Assembly: GCF_022484265.1 (NCBI RefSeq)
Contig: NZ_JAKVLR010000001.1
Coordinates: forward strand, 992,001-1,056,000
Direction of reading: 5' to 3'
From: Companilactobacillus sp.
GTDB taxonomy: Bacteria > Bacillota > Bacilli > Lactobacillales > Lactobacillaceae
DNA length: 64,000 nucleotides
A program made the translations under genes and the position numbers. How positions within the stretch are numbered: position 1 is the stretch's first letter; each line of letters begins with the position of its first letter. Positions 25,740-34,751 of the stretch are shown piece by piece. The notes beneath the pieces were generated by a model that was not told where the DNA came from, ran no database searches, and saw only the letters and a list, made by a program, of their open reading frames with translations.

Positions 25740-25857
25740 GAGAACTTTGGTAAGCGTTCTGCTGAATGCCAAATCCGATTTCCTGGTACGAAATTTATCA
25801 CATAGACAAATTCCGCAATTTCCATCAAACCGAGTTTACCAAAGTTCTCTTTTTTTA
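25740..25857 (+). promoter_or_regulatory. Candidate attenuator/riboswitch-like leader of the P-type ATPase
   Basis: A 14-bp perfect pair GAGAACTTTGGTAA (25740-25753) / TTACCAAAGTTCTC (25836-25849) closes an 82-base loop with further pairing (for example GAAATT 25790-25795 with AATTTC 25817-25822) and is followed by eight T. It ends 37 bases before the ATPase start. The terminator-like end ahead of the gene implies regulated readthrough. It does not match the yybP-ykoY, M-box or NiCo cores that I know. Confidence 0.55.
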
Positions 25858-25894
25858 TCCCGATGCACAAAATTTAATTAACGAGGATATCAAC

Positions 25895-28558
25895 ATGGAA
25901 GAAAACACTTATAATACCGAGCCCACTGAAATACAGAGGCAATATTCAAACAACGACTTTGAACAAGGACTGTCTAGCGAATTTGCTAAACAACGGCTCA
26001 AAGAAAATGGTCCTAATAAAATCGAATCCAAACAGACGCCCAAGTGGAAAATATTCCTGCGTCAATTTAACAACATGGTTATTTACATCCTGATCGCAGC
26101 GGTCATTTTGACTGTCTTGATGGGTGAATATTCAGACTCTATCATCATTGGTTTGGTAGTTATCATTAACACACTGATCGGCTACTTCCAAGAAACTAGT
26201 GCTTCAAACGCTGTTGAACGGATCAAGGCAATGCTTTCAACTGATGCGACCGTCTACCGTGATGGTCGAAGAGTTGAAGTTCCAGCCGAACAACTAGTAG
26301 TCGGAGATTCCGTCTTTTTAGAGGCCGGTGACAACGTGCCAGCTGACCTTAGAATCGTCGATTCCGACAACTTAGCGATTCAAGAATCATCATTAACTGG
26401 TGAAGCTGATTCGGTTGAAAAAATCGATACAGCCATTAACGACACCAACATTCCGCTGGCTGAACAAAAGAACATGGCCTTTGCCTCTACTGCTGTCACT
26501 AAAGGTAGTGGTATCGGAATCGTCGTTGCAACTGCAAACGATACTGAAATTGGTAAGATCTCCAATGAAGTTAGTGCTGTTAAGCAACGTAAAACTCCAC
26601 TAATGACCGTTATCGACCGCTTAGGTACTAGCGTTTCCTACTTCATCTTAGCTGCTGCAGTAGTGATTTTTGTCATTGGCTGGATGTTCCAAATTTATTC
26701 ATTGCCAGCTTTAGCAATGGCTGTTATCTCAGTCGTTGTTGGTACTATTCCTGAAGGACTGCCAGCTACGACCTCAGTTATTTTAGCCAAAGGTGTTTCC
26801 GATATGGCTAAAAATCAACATACCATTATCAAAACTTTACCTTCCGTTGAAACCTTAGGTTCTGTGGACGTAATTGCAACTGATAAAACTGGTACTTTGA
26901 CTAAAAACGAAATGACTGTCACAGACATCATTTTTCCAAATGAAACTTTAGAAGTTAGTGGTACTGGCTATCGTCCTGAAGGTCAGATCACTAAAGATGG
27001 TCAACCTGTAACTGACGATGAACGTTTGAACTTGTTCTTAAAGGCTGGTTATTACGCCAACGATACGATCTTGTCTGAAAGCAACAGTCATTGGGAGATC
27101 AATGGTGAACCGACTGACGGTGCCTTTATCACGCTTTACCACAAGGTCATCCCTTATGGAACCGATGATGATTATCACGAGATCGATATCTTACCGTTCG
27201 ACTCTGATTATCGTTACATCGCATTACTTGCTAAAAACAACAACGACGATGAAAAACTATTCGTCAAAGGTTCGCCAGATAAACTTTTTACCATGTTCAA
27301 GACGCTTGACAATAGTTTTGACATCGACAAATGGACTAAAGTAGTCGAAGATTACTCAAGCCAGGGTAAACGTGTTATCGCTGTTGGTTATCGCGATATG
27401 GACCAACACTATGACGAAGTGTCCCATGAAATGATCAACGAAGGCTTAAACTTCTTAGGTTTAGCAGCCATCATCGACCCACCGCGAGAAGAAGTTATCC
27501 AATCACTTAAAGAGATCCGTTCTGCAGGTGTCGAAGTCAAAATGATCACCGGTGATAGTGCCGCAACTGCCACTGCTATTGGTGAAAAACTGGGACTTGC
27601 TGATGAGATCCACGCTATCACGGGACCCGAATGGGATAAATTATCTCCTGAAGACCAAGTGATCGAAGCTGACCGCAATCAAGTTTTTGCCAGAACAACT
27701 CCTGGTAACAAGATCGAGATCATCAAGGCCTTGCAAAAAGGCGATAAAGTTACTGCTATGACCGGTGACGGTGTCAACGACGCCCCTGCCCTAAAGCGTG
27801 CCGATATTGGTGTTGCTATGGGTATCAAGGGGACCGACGTTGCCAAAGATTCCGCCGATATGATCTTAACCGATGATAACTTTGCGACAATTTCCAAAGC
27901 CATCAAAGAAGGTCGTCGAATCTTTGATAACATTAAAAAGAGTATTCTCTATCTCTTGCCGATCTCGTTTGCTGAAGGTTTGATCGTTGCATTTGCCATC
28001 TTGGCCCGCGATGAAATTCCGCTTCACCCGACTCAATTATTGTGGATCAACATGGTTTCGGCCATCACGATCCAGTTCGCTTTGATCTTTGAACCGGCTG
28101 AAAAAAATATCATGAACCGAAAGCCACGTAAAAATGATGGTAAATTGATGAACCGACACGATGTTTTCCAAGTCGCTTATATTTCCGTGTTAATGGCTCT
28201 GATCGGAATGTTCGTCGATGAATGGTTCACTGGCTTAGGAATCGATGCAACTGTTACTAGCACGACAATGGTCAACGTCTTGATCGTTGGTAAAATTTTC
28301 TACTTATTTAACATTAGAACTGAAAACTACGCATTATCAAAAGAAATGTTCGTTAACAAAAAAGCTTATATCTTCATCGCTTTGATGATGGTATTGCAAA
28401 TGCTACTGACCTACGTACCATTTATGCAATCAGTCTTCCATACGACTGCAATCGGTGGAACTGAATGGCTAATCGCTGTAGTAGGTGGAATAATCGTCTT
28501 CCTAGTCGCAGAATTAGATAAATGGATCCGTAATACAAAACGCAAAAAGATAGCCTAA
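25895..28558 (+). CDS. Cation-transporting P-type ATPase (P2 type)
   Basis: 887 residues from ATG 25895 (MEENTYNTE, RBS CGAGGA). Earlier in-frame starts would place the hairpin leader inside the gene. Order: cation-ATPase N domain, M1-M2, actuator SSLTGEADSVEK, M4 VVGTIPEGLPAT, phosphorylation loop DKTGTLTKNEMT, hinge MTGDGVNDAPALKRAD, then six C-terminal helices. M6 reads NMVSAITIQFALIFEP in place of the NLVTD of classical calcium pumps, so the ion is uncertain (Na+, K+, Ca2+ or Mn2+). Confidence 0.88.
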   Translation: MEENTYNTEPTEIQRQYSNNDFEQGLSSEFAKQRLKENGPNKIESKQTPKWKIFLRQFNNMVIYILIAAVILTVLMGEYSDSIIIGLVVIINTLIGYFQETSASNAVERIKAMLSTDATVYRDGRRVEVPAEQLVVGDSVFLEAGDNVPADLRIVDSDNLAIQESSLTGEADSVEKIDTAINDTNIPLAEQKNMAFASTAVTKGSGIGIVVATANDTEIGKISNEVSAVKQRKTPLMTVIDRLGTSVSYFILAAAVVIFVIGWMFQIYSLPALAMAVISVVVGTIPEGLPATTSVILAKGVSDMAKNQHTIIKTLPSVETLGSVDVIATDKTGTLTKNEMTVTDIIFPNETLEVSGTGYRPEGQITKDGQPVTDDERLNLFLKAGYYANDTILSESNSHWEINGEPTDGAFITLYHKVIPYGTDDDYHEIDILPFDSDYRYIALLAKNNNDDEKLFVKGSPDKLFTMFKTLDNSFDIDKWTKVVEDYSSQGKRVIAVGYRDMDQHYDEVSHEMINEGLNFLGLAAIIDPPREEVIQSLKEIRSAGVEVKMITGDSAATATAIGEKLGLADEIHAITGPEWDKLSPEDQVIEADRNQVFARTTPGNKIEIIKALQKGDKVTAMTGDGVNDAPALKRADIGVAMGIKGTDVAKDSADMILTDDNFATISKAIKEGRRIFDNIKKSILYLLPISFAEGLIVAFAILARDEIPLHPTQLLWINMVSAITIQFALIFEPAEKNIMNRKPRKNDGKLMNRHDVFQVAYISVLMALIGMFVDEWFTGLGIDATVTSTTMVNVLIVGKIFYLFNIRTENYALSKEMFVNKKAYIFIALMMVLQMLLTYVPFMQSVFHTTAIGGTEWLIAVVGGIIVFLVAELDKWIRNTKRKKIA

Positions 28559-28573
28559 TGGCTATCTTTTTTT
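28544..28573 (+). terminator. Terminator of the P-type ATPase
   Basis: Stem AAAAAGATAGCC / GGCTATCTTTTT with loop TAAT; the stop codon lies in the loop region. Confidence 0.85.
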
Positions 28574-28588
28574 GATGTTAATAATGTT

Positions 28589-29638
28589 CTACTTTACAAT
28601 CCCCAAATCAATCATCGACTGTGCTGTAGCAATAATTGCTTCTTTTGCTGAACGATGTGTCCAACCTAGCATAGTTGTTGCTTTCTTATCGCTAGTTTCA
28701 GCGTATCCACCAACGATCGTAGCAATCATTCTCAAGTTTGGATTAAACTTGGCGGCAATCTTTACGACAAAGTTTGGGATGGTCTTAGTTGGTAAATTGT
28801 CAGCGTACTTCGGAAAAGCATTTCTTAATATGTTTGCAACATCCATCATCGATAACGTTTCGCCTGTAGTTGCTAAAAATCTTTGTCCAGCTGCTTTTGG
28901 CGATGTCATCGCTAAGATATGCAAACTAGCGACATCTCTAACGTCAACGTAGCCTGAATCAACGTTTGGCAACGATTTGATCTTACCTTCTAACATTTGT
29001 TGGATCTGAACATTTGAGTGCGAGTACTTAGCTGACAGTACTGGTCCCATAACGCCAACTGGATTGACAGCTGCCATCTCCATACCATTGCCTTCTTCTT
29101 CAATAAACTTCCAGGCAGCTTTTTCAGACATGGTCTTTGAAATTTGGTAAGGATGAATATTCTTAGCATCAAGATTTGACCAATCCTCTTCAGTATAAGG
29201 TGTTTGACGGTTCTTGTGACCAGCAAACACAGCACCGTATGCCGAGGTCAAAACAACACGTTTAACTCCTGCATCTCTAGCTGCACGATAAACTCGCAAA
29301 AGTCCATCAACTGCCGGTCTGATCATTTCATCAGGATTTTTGAAGTTCAACTTAGGTGTTGGTGAAGCCACATGGATCACATAAGTTGCACCATCAGTCG
29401 CCATATCCCAATTCTTGTCTGAAGAAAGATCTGCTTCCACAAATGAAAGATCGTCAAAATTTTTGATGCCACTATTTTGGAGATCTTCTTTAATATTGTC
29501 GATTCTCTTTAATGAACGAACAGTCGTCCGAACGGCATATCCTTGTTGGAGCAATTGTAAAATAATGTGAACGGCGATAAATCCGCTGCCACCTGTTACG
29601 AGTACTAGTTGTTTTTGGTTGTTAGTTGTATTTGTCAT
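28589..29638 (-). CDS. NAD(P)-dependent epimerase/dehydratase (dihydroflavonol-reductase-like SDR)
   Basis: 349-residue extended SDR. Nucleotide motif TGGSGFIAVHIILQLLQQG near residue 15; catalytic Tyr-Lys in PYQISKTMSEKAAW. Resembles bacterial aldehyde/ketone reductases annotated as dihydroflavonol-4-reductases; substrate not readable. Divergent from a TetR-family gene, which is probably its regulator. Confidence 0.85.
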   Translation of the reverse strand: MTNTTNNQKQLVLVTGGSGFIAVHIILQLLQQGYAVRTTVRSLKRIDNIKEDLQNSGIKNFDDLSFVEADLSSDKNWDMATDGATYVIHVASPTPKLNFKNPDEMIRPAVDGLLRVYRAARDAGVKRVVLTSAYGAVFAGHKNRQTPYTEEDWSNLDAKNIHPYQISKTMSEKAAWKFIEEEGNGMEMAAVNPVGVMGPVLSAKYSHSNVQIQQMLEGKIKSLPNVDSGYVDVRDVASLHILAMTSPKAAGQRFLATTGETLSMMDVANILRNAFPKYADNLPTKTIPNFVVKIAAKFNPNLRMIATIVGGYAETSDKKATTMLGWTHRSAKEAIIATAQSMIDLGIVK

Positions 29639-29659
29639 TTAAATATCCTCATTGCTTCT

Positions 29660-29673
29660 GTTACACTTGTAAC
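29660..29673. promoter_or_regulatory. Candidate TetR operator in the divergent region
   Basis: Perfect inverted repeat GTTACA-CT-TGTAAC. It overlaps a plus-strand promoter candidate (TTACAC 29661-29666, 18 bases, TATAAT 29685-29690) and lies 22 bases upstream of the reductase start, so one repressor could control both genes. Confidence 0.5.
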
Positions 29674-29753
29674 GTCTATGGATGTATAATACAATGCAGT
29701 TATTCAAGAAACAACCGTCATACCGGCATCTGTGACAAAAAGGAGAAATTGTA

Positions 29754-30317
29754 ATGGCAGCTACTAATCACGCACAAGCAATCAAAAAAGACTCGCAACA
29801 GTACTTAACGACCGCTCTGTTTCAATTGCTAGAAACTAAACCACTGAATGAGATCTCAGTCACTCAAGTCGTCAAACGAGCCGGCGTCAGTCGGATGGCA
29901 TTTTATCGCAACTTCGATACTTTAGACGACTTATTGACCAGCTATTTTGAACCTCAGATCGAGCAAAAATTTACCGACATCAAAAATGATATTTCCACAC
30001 AAGACAAGATGGATAGTTTAGGACAATTTTTTACACAAATGGCTGACACGATGGTTTTAGCAGATAAATCAGGCTTTGAGTACATCATCCAAAATATCTT
30101 CAACGACCAGATGCGAGACTTTTACGAATCTTACATTCCCACTAATAATATTTCTGACGTCTCCAGGAAATACTGGATCCAATTCATGAGTGCCGGAGTT
30201 TACGCAATTTGGCGAGAATGGCTTTTAGGCGGACAACAAGAATCGTTAACTACGATTCATGACATTCTGGCAAGATTTCAAAATTCAACTATGAAATCCT
30301 TAATCACAATCCAATAA
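29754..30317 (+). CDS. TetR/AcrR-family transcriptional regulator
   Basis: 187 residues with an N-terminal helix-turn-helix (LNEISVTQVVKRAGVSRMAFYRNF, about 33-56) and a ligand-binding domain of its own type. AAAGGAG site. Divergent from the SDR reductase with a shared 115-base control region; autoregulation plus reductase control is likely. Confidence 0.85.
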   Translation: MAATNHAQAIKKDSQQYLTTALFQLLETKPLNEISVTQVVKRAGVSRMAFYRNFDTLDDLLTSYFEPQIEQKFTDIKNDISTQDKMDSLGQFFTQMADTMVLADKSGFEYIIQNIFNDQMRDFYESYIPTNNISDVSRKYWIQFMSAGVYAIWREWLLGGQQESLTTIHDILARFQNSTMKSLITIQ

Positions 30318-30357
30318 AAAATCGGCTAACTCAATTAAATGAATTAGTCGATTTTTA
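30316..30357 (+). terminator. Bidirectional terminator between tetR-type gene and degV
   Basis: Imperfect stem AAAAATCGGCTAACTCA / TGAATTAGTCGATTTTT with a 6-base loop, between convergent genes. Confidence 0.75.
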
Positions 30358-30358
30358 G

Positions 30359-31225
30359 TTATTTAAGTTCTTTCCAATCTTGTTCCCACAAAATTCCCAT
30401 GGTCTTTTCACCGGTATGGACACTGATTGCTGGTCCTAACTGACTACGAGTTACTCGGATATGCGGAAATTTCTCATGAAGTTCGTTGACCCAATTTGTC
30501 GCCGTCGATTCGTTGTTGGCATCAATGACTGTTGCATGAATTTTAAAATCATGCTCAGTTTGATATTTGTCTAGTTCTTCGATCATCTTTTTCAAACAAC
30601 GCTTCATGGTTCTCTCTTTGTCGATAGCGATGATCTTGCCTTCTGGATCAAAAGTCAACAGTGGCTTGATATTGAGTAAATTACCAATGACAGCTGAACG
30701 GTTGCTTAATCTCCCAGTTCTCATCAGATGCTTCAAGTCATCGACTGCAAAATAAACGTCACGTGTTGATCTCATGACTTCCATTTGCTTAACGATCGTC
30801 TCAGGGTCCTTGCCCTCTTTGACCATTGAACCAGCCAGCAAGGCTAGATCAGCTTCACCAGCACTAGCAACTAAGGAATCGAATGGATAGATCGTAGCTT
30901 TGTCGTAATCCTTACAAAACATCCGTAAATTATCCATAAATGAAGTTATCCCGCTGGACAAATGGATCGAAATGATATGATCATATCCCTCTGATACTAA
31001 ACGATCATAAGCTTCTTCAATTTGTCCCATGGAAACTTGGGCTGTGGTTGGCAATTCTTTTTCATTTTTTAAATAATCGTAAAATGTTTGTAGATCCAAT
31101 TCTTCGGTTTCTTTGTATTGCTTATCCCCTAAAATCACCGTGATTGGCAACACCGTAATATTGTATTCCGAAATCTGTTCCGGTGTTAAGTATGCGGCTG
31201 TATCCGTCACAACTGCCGTTGGCAT
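30359..31225 (-). CDS. DegV-family fatty-acid-binding protein
   Basis: 288 residues from ATG 31225 (MPTAVVTDTAAYL), 6 bases after AGAGGAC. DegV fold motifs: N-terminal VVTDTAAYLTPE, SIHLSSGITSF and the lid RTGRLSNRSAVIGNLLNIKPLL. Members bind fatty acids and can serve as FakB subunits of fatty acid kinase; that role is inferred. Confidence 0.88.
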   Translation of the reverse strand: MPTAVVTDTAAYLTPEQISEYNITVLPITVILGDKQYKETEELDLQTFYDYLKNEKELPTTAQVSMGQIEEAYDRLVSEGYDHIISIHLSSGITSFMDNLRMFCKDYDKATIYPFDSLVASAGEADLALLAGSMVKEGKDPETIVKQMEVMRSTRDVYFAVDDLKHLMRTGRLSNRSAVIGNLLNIKPLLTFDPEGKIIAIDKERTMKRCLKKMIEELDKYQTEHDFKIHATVIDANNESTATNWVNELHEKFPHIRVTRSQLGPAISVHTGEKTMGILWEQDWKELK

Positions 31226-31352
31226 AAACATGTCCTCTATTCTTTAATATAGGTTATTAATGTCTAAATAATACCATATACACTTCAATTCTTTGACGGT
31301 AATAACTAGTAAGGAATTTTGAAGATTGTAACATTTTGTTGAGAAGGTCATA

Positions 31353-31366
31353 AGAAAGCGTTACCA
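31353..31366 (+). promoter_or_regulatory. cre-like (CcpA) site upstream of the LacI-family gene
   Basis: AGAAAGCGTTACCA matches the cre consensus TGNAANCGNTNNCA except for its first base, 59 bases before the regulator start. Indicates possible carbon catabolite control. Confidence 0.45.
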
Positions 31367-31424
31367 TTAACTTAACTAAAAATTTAGTAAAGAGTGATAA
31401 TTATATTTATTAGGAGGAGTCGAA

Positions 31425-32426
31425 ATGGCCGCAACATTAAAGGATATCGCAGAAAAAGCTGGTGTTTCTACAGCCACGGTTTCCCGTGTTCTTAATCGCG
31501 ATTCCACCCTCTCCGTTACCAAAAATACTCGCGATATGATTTTCTTGATCGCGAAACAATTAAATTACAAGCATACTAGTAAAAAAAGCGGAACTAGCTT
31601 TCAAAAACGTTTGGCCTTGGTCCAATGGTATTCAGAATCAAAAGAACAAGACGATCTATATTATATGATGATTCGTGAAGGTATCGAAGAACGCAGCCAA
31701 AGCCAACGTTTTGACGTTGTTCGAGTTTTCCACAACCAAATCAGCGATATTAAAAATTATATCAACGGTATCATTGCCGTGGGGAAATTTAGCGATGAGC
31801 AAGTCACTGCCCTATCTGAGTTGACTGACAAAATCGTTTTTATCGACGACGACCAATTCAGCGAAGGTCGCGACTGCGTTTTGACTGATTTTTCAAAAGG
31901 CGTCCACCGCGTAGTCGACTACTTCTTTGACAAAGGGATCAAAGATATCGGCTTGATCTACGGCGAAGAACAAACGACTGATCATCTGCGGATCATCAAG
32001 GACCCCCGCTACAACCCATTCAAACAAGTGATGCAAGAGAAAAAATCTTTTGACAAATCAGTCTGCTTTAAAGGCGATTACACGAAGGAATCTGGCTACA
32101 AACAAATGAATCACGCTATTAAAGAATTGGGTGCCAATCTGCCGCATGCATTTTTTATCTCAAATGACCCAATGGCAGCTGGTGCTTTGCAAGCCTTGCA
32201 GGAACACAATATCAAAGTTCCCGACCGCGTTAGCATCTTTAGTTTCAACAACTCTTCATTAGCTAGTTTCGTGACACCAGAACTCAGTTCTGTCTCAGTT
32301 GCGACTCGAATGATGGGACGCACTGCAGTGGACCTATTGATCGACCAATTAGAAGATAAAGACCACGTCACCGCCAGAATCGAACTAGATACGAAACTCG
32401 TTTGTCGAAAAAGTACTATTAATTAA
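31425..32426 (+). CDS. LacI/GalR-family transcriptional regulator (EbgR-like)
   Basis: 333 residues. N-terminal HTH ATLKDIAEKAGVSTATVSRVLNRD with hinge helix, followed by a periplasmic-binding-like sugar domain (IGLIYGEEQ, HAFFISNDPMAAGALQAL, SIFSFNNSSLASF). RBS TAGGAGGAG. No sugar operon lies next to it, so the target is elsewhere or lost. Ligand unknown. Confidence 0.88.
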   Translation: MAATLKDIAEKAGVSTATVSRVLNRDSTLSVTKNTRDMIFLIAKQLNYKHTSKKSGTSFQKRLALVQWYSESKEQDDLYYMMIREGIEERSQSQRFDVVRVFHNQISDIKNYINGIIAVGKFSDEQVTALSELTDKIVFIDDDQFSEGRDCVLTDFSKGVHRVVDYFFDKGIKDIGLIYGEEQTTDHLRIIKDPRYNPFKQVMQEKKSFDKSVCFKGDYTKESGYKQMNHAIKELGANLPHAFFISNDPMAAGALQALQEHNIKVPDRVSIFSFNNSSLASFVTPELSSVSVATRMMGRTAVDLLIDQLEDKDHVTARIELDTKLVCRKSTIN

Positions 32427-32431
32427 GTAAT

Positions 32432-32471
32432 AAAATGGAGTTCACTTTTTTGAAAGTGAACTCCATTTTTT
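32432..32471. terminator. Bidirectional terminator
   Basis: Stem AATGGAGTTCACTTT / AAAGTGAACTCCATT with T-runs on both strands, between the convergent LacI-family and multicopper oxidase genes. Confidence 0.85.
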
Positions 32472-33957
32472 ATTGAACCAATATTTGTCCCATCATCCCA
32501 TTTTCTTCATGCTCGAGATTGTGGCAGTGATACATGTACAGACCCTTTTTCTCAAATTTAAAACTGATCTTGTAGCTGTCGCCAGGATTTAAGGTGATCG
32601 TATCTAAATATCCTTGTTGTGCTAATGGCGGCTTTTTACCATTGATCGATAAAATTCTAAATTGAACGCCATGCAAGTGGAAAGGATGGATCATGTTCAT
32701 CATCATTTCCTTCTTATTTTGGATCGTCCAAATTTGTTGCTGACCAACTTTGGCATGCAAATCGATGCGGTCAGGGTTGAACTGCTTGCCGTTGATCTGA
32801 ACCATCTTGCTCATGCCGCTGAGAACCAACTTTTCCTTATTAACGTCTTTAGTTGGTTGTTTGAGCTTTTGCATATTGTCCAATTTATTCGGGATCTTGG
32901 AAATATTTGAACTTCTAGCACCTAATTTCATCGTCAAAACGTTCATACCGCCAGTTACCAGTTTCAACTCCGAATTATCAGGCAACTTGGTCGTATCAAC
33001 AATCACTTGTGCACGCTCTCCAGGAGACAGCTGTAATTTCTTGATTTTTACCGGTTTGTCTAAAAAGCTGCCGTCTCCAGCTATTTTATACATCACTTGA
33101 TTATTAGATAGCTTGAAATTGTAATTTCTAGCATTGGAGCCATTCAACAAACGTAAACGCACAAAATTTGTTGAGACATTGATATACGGATTTAAAGTTC
33201 CGTTGATCAATAAATTCTCACCTAAAGTGCCGTCGGCGTTGTAATCTTTTTTATAGTTGAACTGGTTGTTCTTATCAAAGGTCCGGTCTTGAACGACAAC
33301 TGGAAAGTCATCGACGCCGTATTTCTTAGGGATTGAGAGCTTTTTACTATTAGCATCGTTAACATAGATCAAGCCAGCTAGGCCTTTATAAACTTGTTTA
33401 CCAGTTTGACCTGAGGGATGCGGATGAAACCAGAGCATGGCTGCCGGTTGCTGAACCTTAAACTTAATGGTTCTCGACTTGCCTGCCGCTAGTGGATCAT
33501 GTGGTCCGCCGTCAGCTTTACCAGAAATAATTGCCCCGTGCCAATGGAAGGTAGTTTTAGTCGGTAGATCATTTACTTCTTTAATATGTACAGTCTGGCC
33601 ATTGTTGATCTGAATGACTGGACCTAAATAGCTGCCATTGTAGCCATAAGTCTTAGTCGCTTGGCCATCCTTAAAATTCATCTGGCCTTGTTTAGCCGTC
33701 ACCGTGTAATAAACATCGGTCTTAGTCTGCCTATCCGGTTTTAAGATCGGCGGTAAATTTAACTGCTGTTCAACTGCATTTGCTTCTTTAAGATCCACAG
33801 TGTGCTCAGTCATCATACTGGAATTACTGTTATTGTCATTCATCATTGAATTACCATTACCCATCATTCCAGCAGCAGTAACTGTCTGAATGCCGACTAA
33901 CAAACTTATCCCAACTATCAATACTGTTAAAGTCGCTACTATCGAATGCTTTTTCAT
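32470..33957 (-). CDS. Multicopper oxidase, exported
   Basis: 495 residues from ATG 33957 (MKKHSIVATL), with a signal peptide ending near TVTAAG. A Met-rich stretch (MMGNGNSMMNDN) follows. All copper motifs are present: HWHG, HPHPSGQTG, HPFHLHGVQF and HCHNLEHEENGMMG, giving T1, T2 and T3 sites. CueO/CotA-like; likely copper tolerance or phenolic oxidation at the cell surface. The longer frame to 34065 is rejected because it lacks a RBS and would bury the signal peptide. Confidence 0.9.
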   Translation of the reverse strand: MKKHSIVATLTVLIVGISLLVGIQTVTAAGMMGNGNSMMNDNNSNSSMMTEHTVDLKEANAVEQQLNLPPILKPDRQTKTDVYYTVTAKQGQMNFKDGQATKTYGYNGSYLGPVIQINNGQTVHIKEVNDLPTKTTFHWHGAIISGKADGGPHDPLAAGKSRTIKFKVQQPAAMLWFHPHPSGQTGKQVYKGLAGLIYVNDANSKKLSIPKKYGVDDFPVVVQDRTFDKNNQFNYKKDYNADGTLGENLLINGTLNPYINVSTNFVRLRLLNGSNARNYNFKLSNNQVMYKIAGDGSFLDKPVKIKKLQLSPGERAQVIVDTTKLPDNSELKLVTGGMNVLTMKLGARSSNISKIPNKLDNMQKLKQPTKDVNKEKLVLSGMSKMVQINGKQFNPDRIDLHAKVGQQQIWTIQNKKEMMMNMIHPFHLHGVQFRILSINGKKPPLAQQGYLDTITLNPGDSYKISFKFEKKGLYMYHCHNLEHEENGMMGQILVQ

Positions 33958-34103
33958 GCCCCATACCTCAACTTTTGAAATTAAAATACTCATGATAGTT
34001 ACAATATACCTTATTCGTCTACAATTGTACACACTATATCTTGTTAGGCGAGTTTCTTCTGACATGCTAAAATATATTTATCAAAAATAAAGGGGTATCC
34101 AAA

Positions 34104-34577
34104 ATGAAAATTTATTTTGCTAATGGTCTTTTTTCCGAAGCTGATCGGATGTTTAACGCTTATGTTGTTGATAAGATCAGAAAAATGTCGAGCGATATCG
34201 AAGTTTATCTTCCACAAGAAAATGGCGATATCAATGATAAGACAAAATTCGCTGATTCTATCAAAATTGCTGAAGAAGATAACAAAGAATTATTAAGTTC
34301 AAATTTAGTTGTAGCAGTTTTAGATGGAGAAATTATCGATATCGGCGTTGCCTCAGAAATCGGACTCGCTTTTGGGAAAGAAATTCCGGTCGTTGGTCTA
34401 TACACTGACCTCAGACAACATGGTGCAACAAATCCTGAAAAGCTTGATGCTGTCGGAGTTATTGGGGAAAATCCTTTCCAATACGTTAATACTTACACGA
34501 TTGGTTTGATCAAATTAAACGGAACAGTTATCAATAATGTCGATGCTCTTTTAGAAGAAATCAAAAAATATCTTTAA
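34104..34577 (+). CDS. Nucleoside 2-deoxyribosyltransferase
   Basis: 157 residues of the NDT family, which swaps bases between deoxynucleosides (purine/pyrimidine salvage, typical of lactobacilli). KIYFANGLFSEADRMFNAYV opens the fold; AVLDGEIIDIGVASEIGLAF supplies the active-site Asp and the catalytic Glu. AAGGGG precedes the ATG. Confidence 0.88.
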   Translation: MKIYFANGLFSEADRMFNAYVVDKIRKMSSDIEVYLPQENGDINDKTKFADSIKIAEEDNKELLSSNLVVAVLDGEIIDIGVASEIGLAFGKEIPVVGLYTDLRQHGATNPEKLDAVGVIGENPFQYVNTYTIGLIKLNGTVINNVDALLEEIKKYL

Positions 34578-34751
34578 AATAATTTTCAATATTTTGATTT
34601 ATTAACTTTTCAATAAGATTACATTGGCTTTACAGTTGAGTTATATCCAACTATTCGTCGACTATACGTTATATTATATTTCTCGTCAGATTATTTCAGT
34701 TATTTATTTTTATGAAATAAATTAATAATTTTTAGGAGATCTTTTAATATA

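Noticed and set aside
25740..25857. yybP-ykoY (Mn), M-box (Mg) or NiCo riboswitch
   Set aside because: None of their conserved core sequences could be found in the loop, so the leader is reported without a family name.
25766..25894. N-terminal extension of the P-type ATPase by 43 residues
   Set aside because: It would encode the hairpin and its T-run, has no RBS, and lacks similarity to ATPase N termini. ATG 25895 has a site.
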